This document shows positions 33,330-39,263 of a stretch of 39,263 bases of DNA, piece after piece; within the stretch, counting starts at the first letter, position 1; each line of letters opens with the position of its first letter. This DNA comes from Deltaproteobacteria bacterium. Lineage in GTDB: Bacteria > Myxococcota_A > Polyangia > JAAYKL01. The notes below the pieces were generated by a model, which saw only the letters and a program-made list of their open reading frames with translations, was not told the origin of the DNA and made no database searches. The DNA lies in contig JAQTNF010000038.1 in the NCBI GenBank assembly GCA_028713995.1, positions 1 to 39,263 of the forward strand, read 5' to 3'. The position numbers were made by a program, and so were the translations under genes.

Positions 33330-34475
33330 TTAAAAGGACAAAGTGTCTGTAATGCCGCAACAACGGAAACACATAGGGAAAATGCCGTAAGAACGAAGAG
33401 CTTCGAGGAAGTGTTTTCTGCGATCGCCATACCACGCTTGATGGATGTCGCCGTCGTGTAGATTGCCGATCGTGTAACCTCCCATGCAAAGAGTGATGCT
33501 GCCATCGGCAAGAATATCAACGCGATTGAAAGGCAATAAACACTTAGAATCACGACTGGGCATTGCGGGAGAATAGTAAGCATCGAGATCAATATCCCAA
33601 TTATAACATATTCTCATTCCGAGAGAACGTCCGTTGGAACGAACGCGAAGCAAGACATTTTTAAGCTCAGAAACTTGACCGGAGTCAAAATAGTTGTGAT
33701 CGCCGATGCGATCACCAACGATCAACTCGCCAATCCCGGTTGTTGATTCGAAAGATGCATGTTCGTCGAGAATATGGCTGGTGACAAACTGGTAATTATT
33801 AAGAATCCACTCCCGAACCCCCCATTCATGTATTAACATCTGAATGCTGTCAAGATGATGATAATTGTTCCGCGTAATGGTTGTGGCAACTCGGACAATT
33901 GGAGAAGGTGAATGGCCCTTGTGTGAAAGAATATGATGGATGCCATCGGCGATAATGTTGAAGGATCCGGGTACATTCCCTCGCGGGAGCTGTGATTCCT
34001 CGTCCCAGCCATCTAGGGAGACCTGGAGAATATTAACGCGGCCGCGAGTGAGAGATGCTGCACGTTTCATAACGAGCAATCCATTTGTCGTAACATAAGA
34101 AATGAGATTATTGCGGAGGATGACATCAAATACGTCGTCAAGCTGTTTGTATAGGAGAGGCTCACCGCCAAAAAGATTGAGTATGGCTCCATATCGGCGA
34201 GCTTCGAGGGCAAGCTTCTGGACCAGATCAATCGGGAGATCAGAAAAACCAGCATTAAGGTGAGCTCTTCGAGACTCAGCCATGGAGCACATCGGACAAG
34301 AGAAGTTGCATCGGTCCGTTAAATGAAGAACGAAAAAACGTGGGAAAGATGCATTCAGCTCTCCCCGAAACTTGTCTTTGAGGTTGCTATAAGCAAACCT
34401 TGGACTAACAAAAGACAAAGCAAGAGCCTCTCCAGGCGTCAAGAGACCCGAATGGCTAAGCTGCTTTTTGCTCAT
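33330..34475 (-). CDS. Radical SAM/SPASM protein, polysaccharide locus copy 3
   Basis: The ATG at 34475 is preferred over an in-frame TTG at 34508, because the promoter candidate would start the transcript near 34508. The 381-aa protein has CNFSCPMC (Cys56, 60, 63), FGGEPLLYK and VSLDGWDEE, and a SPASM-type C-terminus: CLLPFNRVDILADGSITLC, IGNLHDGDIHQAWY and PMCFRCC. SPASM proteins modify peptides or, in sugar loci, unknown substrates. It is co-oriented with the C-methyltransferase, so the two may act on the same sugar. The gene belongs to the AT-rich segment. The ribosome binding site is poor. Confidence 0.9.
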   Translation of the reverse strand: MSKKQLSHSGLLTPGEALALSFVSPRFAYSNLKDKFRGELNASFPRFFVLHLTDRCNFSCPMCSMAESRRAHLNAGFSDLPIDLVQKLALEARRYGAILNLFGGEPLLYKQLDDVFDVILRNNLISYVTTNGLLVMKRAASLTRGRVNILQVSLDGWDEESQLPRGNVPGSFNIIADGIHHILSHKGHSPSPIVRVATTITRNNYHHLDSIQMLIHEWGVREWILNNYQFVTSHILDEHASFESTTGIGELIVGDRIGDHNYFDSGQVSELKNVLLRVRSNGRSLGMRICYNWDIDLDAYYSPAMPSRDSKCLLPFNRVDILADGSITLCMGGYTIGNLHDGDIHQAWYGDRRKHFLEALRSYGIFPMCFRCCGITDTLSF

Positions 34476-34514
34476 TTTGATAAAAGTATCTTTCTGCTGC
34501 CATGGCAACGACTC

Positions 34515-34543
34515 ATAATCGCGCCGAGGACAAATCGCGTCAA
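34515..34543 (-). promoter_or_regulatory. Putative sigma-70 promoter for the radical SAM / C-methyltransferase pair
   Basis: On the minus strand TTGACG (34543-34538), a 17-base spacer and GATTAT (34520-34515) point toward the radical SAM gene. The 168-base divergent region up to the DegT-family start at 34644 shows no convincing plus-strand promoter. Confidence 0.5.
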
Positions 34544-34643
34544 GAATATAGACAAGGCAGTGAAAGATGGAGACAAGCCAGTGCCTCGGGAAAGGGACCG
34601 TTTTTCTGGTCGGCGGGTCTGAAACCGCGTAGATTCCGGTCTC

Positions 34644-35879
34644 GTGGAAAGCAAACTGCCCATAACGATACCCGAGCTCGGTCCCGAGGAGCAGAAGGCC
34701 GCGGCCGAGGCCATCGCTTCGGGCTGGATCCTACAAGGCCCACGCGTCGCAGCCTTTGAGGCGGCTTTTTCCCGCATGGTCGGCGCGCCGTACGCTTGCG
34801 CGGTCTCGAGTGGCACGGCGGCGCTCCACCTGGCCCTCCTGGCGGTCGGAACGCACCCCGGCGACGTGGTCCTCACGGTCAGCCACTCGTTCATCGCAAC
34901 GGCCAACGCCGTGCGCGCGTGCGGCGCCGAGCCGTACTTCGTCGACATCGACCTCGCCACGTTCAACATGGCTCCCGGGGAGCTGCGGGCCTCGCTTGAG
35001 CGCGACTTCGAGGCCAGGGACGGAGGCCTGTGGCTGCGCGAGGTGGATCGCTTGGCCGTCGGCGGGAGCCCTCTCGTCCGCGCACGAGAGCCGCGCGGCC
35101 GCTTGGCGGCCATCATGGTCGCGCACCAGGTTGGGCTGCCGGCGGATCTGGGCGCGATCCTGCCGCTCGCCCGCTCTTACGGCGTCCCGGTGGTGGAGGA
35201 CGCGGCGTGCGCGGTCGGCACCGAGGTGAGCCTCGACGGCGGCGCCACATTCGAGAACGTGGGACGGCCCCACGGCGCCCTGGCGTGCTTCAGCTTTCAC
35301 CCGCGCAAGGTCATCACGACGGGTGAGGGGGGCATGATCACCACGGCCGACGAAACGCGCGACGAGCACTGTCGGCTCGTGCGCCAGCACGGCATGGCCG
35401 CGGACCCGGCGCTCGGCTTCCTCGTCACCGGGCACAACTACCGCATGACCGACATCCAGGCGGCCATCGGGCTCGAGCAGCTCAAGCGGCTGCCCGGCAT
35501 CCTGGCCGCGCGGCGTCGCATCGCCGGGGCGTATCTCGACCGGCTGGCGGGCGTCCCGGGGCTGCGCGTGCCGATCGTCCCGGTCTATGCGCGCCACAAC
35601 TGGCAGAGCTTCATCGTTCAGCTCGAGGAGCCGGCGCGGCAGTCGGCGGTCATGCAGTCGCTGCTCGACGAAGGCGTGAGCACGCGCACGGGCGTCATGT
35701 GCGCCCACCGCGAGCTGCCGTACGCCGATGCGTGGCGCCGCGCGTCCTTGCCGAACAGCGAGCTGGCGCAGGACGCTGGAATCTCGCTTCCCATCTATCC
35801 GCGCATGACCGAAAAGGATGTGGAGCGTGTGGTATCGGCCTTGAGCCGCGCCTTGCACCGAAAGGATCCCGCACAATGA
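34644..35879 (+). CDS. DegT/DnrJ/EryC1-family sugar aminotransferase
   Basis: A 411-aa PLP enzyme that usually transfers an amino group to a keto nucleotide sugar. It has SSGTAALHLAL, VSHSFIATANA, VEDAACAVGTE and FHPRKVITTGEGG with the Schiff-base Lys222. Unlike rfbH in this window it keeps that Lys and lacks the iron-sulphur motif, so it should be a true aminotransferase. An insertion of roughly 25-30 residues (about 122-150, rich in Arg and Glu) lies before the VAHQVGLPAD segment. The GTG start has only a weak ribosome binding site. Its GC-rich composition marks the end of the AT-rich segment. The stop overlaps the gltX start as ATGA, an unusual pairing for a sugar gene. Confidence 0.93.
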   Translation: MESKLPITIPELGPEEQKAAAEAIASGWILQGPRVAAFEAAFSRMVGAPYACAVSSGTAALHLALLAVGTHPGDVVLTVSHSFIATANAVRACGAEPYFVDIDLATFNMAPGELRASLERDFEARDGGLWLREVDRLAVGGSPLVRAREPRGRLAAIMVAHQVGLPADLGAILPLARSYGVPVVEDAACAVGTEVSLDGGATFENVGRPHGALACFSFHPRKVITTGEGGMITTADETRDEHCRLVRQHGMAADPALGFLVTGHNYRMTDIQAAIGLEQLKRLPGILAARRRIAGAYLDRLAGVPGLRVPIVPVYARHNWQSFIVQLEEPARQSAVMQSLLDEGVSTRTGVMCAHRELPYADAWRRASLPNSELAQDAGISLPIYPRMTEKDVERVVSALSRALHRKDPAQ

Positions 35880-37267
35880 CCCCAATCCGCGTCCGTTTTG
35901 CACCGTCGCCCACCGGTGTGCTCCACCTCGGGGGCGCGCGCACGGCCCTGTTCAACTACCTGCTCGCGCGCCACGAGGGCGGCAGGTTCCTCCTGCGCAT
36001 CGAGGACACCGACAAGGAGCGCTCCACCGACGAGTCCACGCGCGCCATCATCGACGACCTCACGTGGCTCGGCATGTCCTGGGACGAGGAGCCGGTGTTC
36101 CAGTCGAAGCGCATCGAGAGGCACCGCGCCGCGCTCGACAGGCTCGTCTCCGATCGCCGTGTGTACAAGTGCTACTGCACACCCGAGGAGCGCGAGGAGG
36201 CGCGCAAGCGGGCCGAGGCCGAGAAGCGGACCTACCTCTACGACGGACGCTGCGACGGGCTCCCGGACAGGCCGGGCGCGCCGTTCGTGTGGCGCTTCCG
36301 CATGCCCAAGGAGGGCGAGACCGTGGTCGACGACCTCGTGCAGGGGCAGGTGGTCACGCCCAACGCCGAGATCGAGGATCTCGTCATCGCACGCTCGGAC
36401 GGCTCGCCGCTCTACAACTTCGTGGTCGTGGTGGACGACGCGGACATGGGCATCACGCACGTCATCCGTGGCAAGGACCACCTCACGAACACGCCCAAGC
36501 AGATCCAGATTTACAGGGCGCTCGGCCTGCCCGAGCCGCGCTTCGGCCACCTGCCGCTCATCCTGGGGCTTTCGAAGCGCCTGCGCTCGGCGGGAATCTC
36601 GAGCTACAAGGAGCAGGGCTACCTGCCCGAGGCGGTCAACAACTACATCGCGCGGCTCGGCTGGTCGCACGGAGATGAAGAGGTCTTCACGCACGACGAC
36701 CTCGTGGCCAAGTTCCGCATCGAGGACGTGAACCGCTCCGAGGGCGCGCTCAACCTCGAGAAGATGGAGTGGCTGAACCAGCAGCACCTCCAGATGAGCC
36801 CGCCAGAAAAGCTCGCCTCGCTCGTGGCGCCCTTCCTGTCCGCGGCAGGCGTGGCCGTGGACTCGGCTCACCCGCGCCTCGCGCCGGCGTGCGAGACGCG
36901 CAGGCAGAAAGCGCGTTCCCTCGTGGAGTTGGCGACGGAGATCCGCTTCTACTTCGTGCCGGACGAGGCCATCGCCATCGCGTCCGACGTGGCGGCCAAG
37001 CACCTGGCCGGGGAGGCGAAGGCGCGGCTCCTGGGGCTGGCCGGGGCGCTCGAGGCCGTGGGGACGTGGGAGACGGCCGCGGTCGAGGCGGCCACCAACC
37101 GCTTCTGCGAGGCCAAGGGTCTCAAGCTCAAGGAGATCGCCCAGAGCGCGCGCGTGGCGTTCACGGGCAGCGCCACCGGCCCGGGCCTGTTCGAGACCAT
37201 GATCGTGCTCGGCAAGCGCTCGACCCTGGCGCGCCTCAAGCGGGCGGCGGGCTCGTCCGCTCCCTGA
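35876..37267 (+). CDS. gltX: Glutamyl-tRNA synthetase, divergent KMSKS loop
   Basis: Charges tRNA with glutamate. The ATG at 35876 overlaps the previous TGA, and the family N-terminus follows at once: VRFAPSPTGVLHLGGAR (HIGH-type motif HLGG, about 17-20), FLLRIEDTD, YKCYC with a later Cys (possible zinc site) and LGWSHGDEEVF. The 463-aa length is normal. The KMSKS region is odd: LPLILG is followed directly by LSKR, without the usual four or five residues (such as PDRAK) before it, and then by LRSAGIS where most have HGAxSV. The rest of the catalytic core looks sound, so activity is likely, but a second gltX may exist elsewhere. Its 3' end overlaps the convergent ABC gene by 32 bases. Confidence 0.95.
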   Translation: MTPIRVRFAPSPTGVLHLGGARTALFNYLLARHEGGRFLLRIEDTDKERSTDESTRAIIDDLTWLGMSWDEEPVFQSKRIERHRAALDRLVSDRRVYKCYCTPEEREEARKRAEAEKRTYLYDGRCDGLPDRPGAPFVWRFRMPKEGETVVDDLVQGQVVTPNAEIEDLVIARSDGSPLYNFVVVVDDADMGITHVIRGKDHLTNTPKQIQIYRALGLPEPRFGHLPLILGLSKRLRSAGISSYKEQGYLPEAVNNYIARLGWSHGDEEVFTHDDLVAKFRIEDVNRSEGALNLEKMEWLNQQHLQMSPPEKLASLVAPFLSAAGVAVDSAHPRLAPACETRRQKARSLVELATEIRFYFVPDEAIAIASDVAAKHLAGEAKARLLGLAGALEAVGTWETAAVEAATNRFCEAKGLKLKEIAQSARVAFTGSATGPGLFETMIVLGKRSTLARLKRAAGSSAP

Positions 37268-39080
37268 CCTGCGCGGCCCAGGACGTCGCGTAATATCCGC
37301 CGCGCGCCACGAGCTCGGCGTGGGTGCCCGACTCCACGATACGGCCCTCGTCCATCACGTGGATGACGTCCGCCTGCATGGCCGTCGTGAAGCGGTGCGT
37401 GACGATGAGTGCGGTCTTGCCCGCCACGGCGCGTCTTAACCCGGCCATCCACTCGGCCTCGGCCCATGAATCCATGGCGCTCGTGGGCTCGTCGAGCAGC
37501 ATGATGGGCGCGTCGCGAAGGAACGCCCGAGCGAGCGCGAGCCTTTGCCACTCGCCCACGCTCAGCTCCGTGCCCTGCTCGAACCACTTGCCGAGCAGGG
37601 TGTCGTACCCCGAGGGCAGCCCGGCCGCGATGTGATCCGCGCCCGCGGCGCGCGCCGCCTCCTCGATCTGCGAGGGCGTGGCGTCCCGGCCGAGATCGCC
37701 GAGCTCGATGTTGCGCGCCACGGTCTCGAAGTAACCCACCGGCGTCTGGAACAGGACCGTGACGAGGCGCCGCAGCTTGGCCATATCGAGCGCGCGCAGA
37801 TCAACGCCGTCGAACCGGATCGCGCCCGCGTCGGGGTCGTAGAACCGGCACAGGAGCTTGAGCAGCGTGCTCTTGCCCGTGCCGTTGCGGCCCACGATGG
37901 CCGCCACGCTCCCGGCCGGGATCTTGAGGTTGAGGCCCTTGAGCGCCTGTCCGCCACTGCCCGGGTAGGCGAACGTCACGTCATCGATCTCGATTCCGAT
38001 GCGTGGCGCGGCGGGTGCGCGCGCGGGCTCGGCCGGATCCGTGACGGTGTTCTTGAGATCGAGGAATTCGAACAGGTTCCCGAGGAACAGCACCTGACGG
38101 AAGATGTCGCCCATCTGACCGAGCAGACCGCGCAGCATCTGCTGGCCCTGGCGGAACGCGAGGTAGAACTGGGCGAGCGCGCCCAGGGTGAGGGCTCCGG
38201 CCGCGACCCTGAGCCCGATCCACACGAGGCAGCCCGCCGCGGCTCCGAGCGCCGCGAGCCCGGCGCCGATCCCTCCCAGCTCCTGCCGACGAAGCAGCTT
38301 GAGGCGCGCGAGGCGCAGCCGCTGCTGGATTGTCCGGTAGCGGTCCCGGAAATGCGCGCCCAGGTCGAACAGGCGCACCTCGGCCGCGGAGCGCGCCGAC
38401 GTCAGGATGTCCTCGCAGTACCACGCGCGTCGCTCCTGTGGGGTCGACTCGAGCGCGAACGTGTGCTGCCGCACGGCCTGCCGGATCACAACCGCCAGCG
38501 CCGGGATGGTGGAGAGCAGCAGCACGAGGGGCGCAACCGCGCCGAACTGGAACAGGACCGCGCCCATGGCGAGGAGTGTGACGCCGCTCGACACGAGCCC
38601 GCCCACGGTGTCCACCATCTGGCGCGGGCGGTACCAGGCCTCGTTGCGTGCGCGGTGCAGGCGGTCGAAGTACTCGGGTGCGTCGTAGAACGCCATGTCC
38701 ACGGACGCCGAGCGCTCATGGATGAGCGACGAGATGTGTTCCTGGATGCGTGCGGAAAGGCCCTCGCGCAGCCAGCGGTCGAGCACCAGGAGCGCCTCGC
38801 CGAGCACGAGCACGGCCCCGAGGAGCATTGCGGGCAGGACGATCCCGCGGCGCAGAAGCTCGTCCACGCCTTGTCCCATGCCGCCGGCCAGAGCGTCCAC
38901 CAGATCGCGGGTGAGGTACACGGACGCCACCGGGAGCGCGCCGGACGCGGCCAGGATCGTGAGCCAGACCGCGACACCTCGACGCGCTTCGCGAGGCACG
39001 AGCTCCCACAGGCGCGGCGCGTGGCGCACTGCCGCGAGCCAGTCGCCGATCTTGGGCCGCAGGATTTTGGCCGTGCTCAT
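37236..39080 (-). CDS. ABC exporter, fused membrane and ATP-binding domains
   Basis: A 614-aa half-transporter that would work as a homodimer in the inner membrane. Residues about 35-330 hold the six-helix type I exporter domain. The nucleotide-binding domain has Walker A GRNGTGKST (about 397), signature LSVGEWQ (about 505), Walker B MLLDEPTSAMD (about 523) and the switch His in THRF. The signature has Val-Gly-Glu-Trp in place of the common Gly-Gly-Gln, seen in some exporters. The substrate is unknown: lipid, peptide or drug. No accessory gene is near, so linkage to the polysaccharide locus is uncertain. GGAG lies just before the ATG. The stop lies inside the 3' end of gltX. Confidence 0.93.
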   Translation of the reverse strand: MSTAKILRPKIGDWLAAVRHAPRLWELVPREARRGVAVWLTILAASGALPVASVYLTRDLVDALAGGMGQGVDELLRRGIVLPAMLLGAVLVLGEALLVLDRWLREGLSARIQEHISSLIHERSASVDMAFYDAPEYFDRLHRARNEAWYRPRQMVDTVGGLVSSGVTLLAMGAVLFQFGAVAPLVLLLSTIPALAVVIRQAVRQHTFALESTPQERRAWYCEDILTSARSAAEVRLFDLGAHFRDRYRTIQQRLRLARLKLLRRQELGGIGAGLAALGAAAGCLVWIGLRVAAGALTLGALAQFYLAFRQGQQMLRGLLGQMGDIFRQVLFLGNLFEFLDLKNTVTDPAEPARAPAAPRIGIEIDDVTFAYPGSGGQALKGLNLKIPAGSVAAIVGRNGTGKSTLLKLLCRFYDPDAGAIRFDGVDLRALDMAKLRRLVTVLFQTPVGYFETVARNIELGDLGRDATPSQIEEAARAAGADHIAAGLPSGYDTLLGKWFEQGTELSVGEWQRLALARAFLRDAPIMLLDEPTSAMDSWAEAEWMAGLRRAVAGKTALIVTHRFTTAMQADVIHVMDEGRIVESGTHAELVARGGYYATSWAAQVRERTSPPPA

Positions 39081-39123
39081 GGCCGCTCCATTGTGACCCC
39101 GCGCCCGGACGGCGTCGAGAGAG

Positions 39124-39263
39124 ATGTGCCCCGGACCGGTGGACAGGCCAACAGATCGTGACCCACCCCGGTGGCGGTTCGACGAGGTTCCTTCAAGGGC
39201 TGACGCCTGGGGTGCGATGAAGGCCGTCCTCGCGCTGATGGAGTTGGACGGTCTGCGCGTTTT
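39124..39263 (+). CDS. Possible start of a gene running off the right edge
   Basis: An open frame begins at ATG 39124 (in-frame GTG 39139 and ATG 39217 are alternatives) and stays open to the end. The last part reads like coding sequence (WGAMKAVLALMELDGLRV). It is divergent from the ABC gene. GAGAGAG before the ATG lies too close to be a good ribosome binding site. No family can be named from so few residues. Confidence 0.3.
   Translation, partial: MCPGPVDRPTDRDPPRWRFDEVPSRADAWGAMKAVLALMELDGLRV

Larger units (their letters stand above)
27950..34640. other. AT-rich segment within the polysaccharide locus
   Basis: Codons ending in A or T become frequent from inside the FkbM gene, and GC-rich coding resumes at the DegT-family aminotransferase. 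The segment holds most of the FkbM gene, three radical SAM genes, a glycosyltransferase and a C-methyltransferase. No transposase, integrase, tRNA or flanking repeat was seen. The change of composition suggests acquisition by transfer. The left limit is approximate. Confidence 0.7.

Noticed and set aside
28984-34475. A RiPP cluster with the radical SAM/SPASM genes as maturases
   Set aside because: No short precursor-like gene, leader peptidase or RiPP recognition domain was found; the neighbours are sugar enzymes.
34644-35879. A second rfbH-type dehydratase
   Set aside because: The catalytic Lys222 is kept and the cysteine pattern CX57CX1CX7C is absent, so it is an ordinary DegT aminotransferase.
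37545-39161. A 538-codon plus-strand frame opposite the ABC exporter
   Set aside because: Low-complexity translation and complete overlap with a gene that has all ABC motifs.

Overview
The window looks like chromosomal DNA of a GC-rich Gram-negative bacterium, most likely Myxococcota or a related former deltaproteobacterium. This is inferred from style, not from a marker gene. The clues are large secreted proteins with cysteine-rich repeats, lipoprotein-like propeller proteins with Asp/Ser-rich linkers, a stand-alone receiver protein with a Pro-rich linker, many TTG/GTG starts, and CDP-3,6-dideoxyhexose genes pointing to a lipopolysaccharide-type surface glycan. No rRNA, tRNA, CRISPR array or transposase was recognised. 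No gene-free stretch exceeds 300 bases.

Layout. (1) 1-7835, plus strand: a tight run of exported proteins, namely a large Cys-rich multidomain protein cut by the window edge, an M23-type metallopeptidase-like protein, and two tandem paralogous lipoprotein-like propeller proteins. (2) 8027-19173: housekeeping and envelope genes. These are a receiver-domain protein, serS, convergent coaBC, a membrane-anchored AMIN-like protein, a radical SAM protein, a fusion of an RlmC/TrmA-type m5U methyltransferase with an RluA-type pseudouridine synthase (minus strand), an LCP-family protein and a YfhO-like membrane protein. (3) 19161-34475: a surface-polysaccharide locus. rfbF-rfbG-rfbH lie on the minus strand and make the CDP-4-keto-3,6-dideoxyglucose precursor. 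Divergent to them on the plus strand are an SDR, GtrA, a short NeuB-type synthase, a KdsC-phosphatase/ThDP-enzyme fusion, a GmhA-like isomerase, an FkbM methyltransferase, two radical SAM/SPASM proteins and a GtrB-like glycosyltransferase. A minus-strand pair, a third radical SAM protein and a sugar C-methyltransferase, closes the block. (4) 34644-37267: a DegT-family aminotransferase translationally coupled to gltX. (5) 37236-39080, minus strand: an ABC exporter whose 3' end overlaps gltX, with a possible divergent gene running off the right edge.

Base composition changes sharply within region 3. From about 27.95 to 34.6 kb the DNA is visibly AT-rich, with A/T-ending codons, while both sides are GC-rich. 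This suggests the modification genes (FkbM, radical SAM, GT2, C-methyltransferase) were acquired separately.

The most interesting content is: (a) the RlmC-like/RluA-like fusion, whose E. coli counterparts modify neighbouring 23S rRNA nucleotides (m5U747 and pseudouridine 746); (b) the KdsC-ThDP fusion between a NeuB-like and a GmhA-like gene and close to a complete CDP-3,6-dideoxy-4-keto-sugar route, the substrate class of the acetolactate-synthase-like enzyme YerE that builds two-carbon-branched yersiniose; and (c) a compact AT-rich set of three radical SAM proteins plus a C-methyltransferase. Together they suggest an unusual branched or higher-carbon surface sugar. All functions come from reading motifs; no database search was possible.
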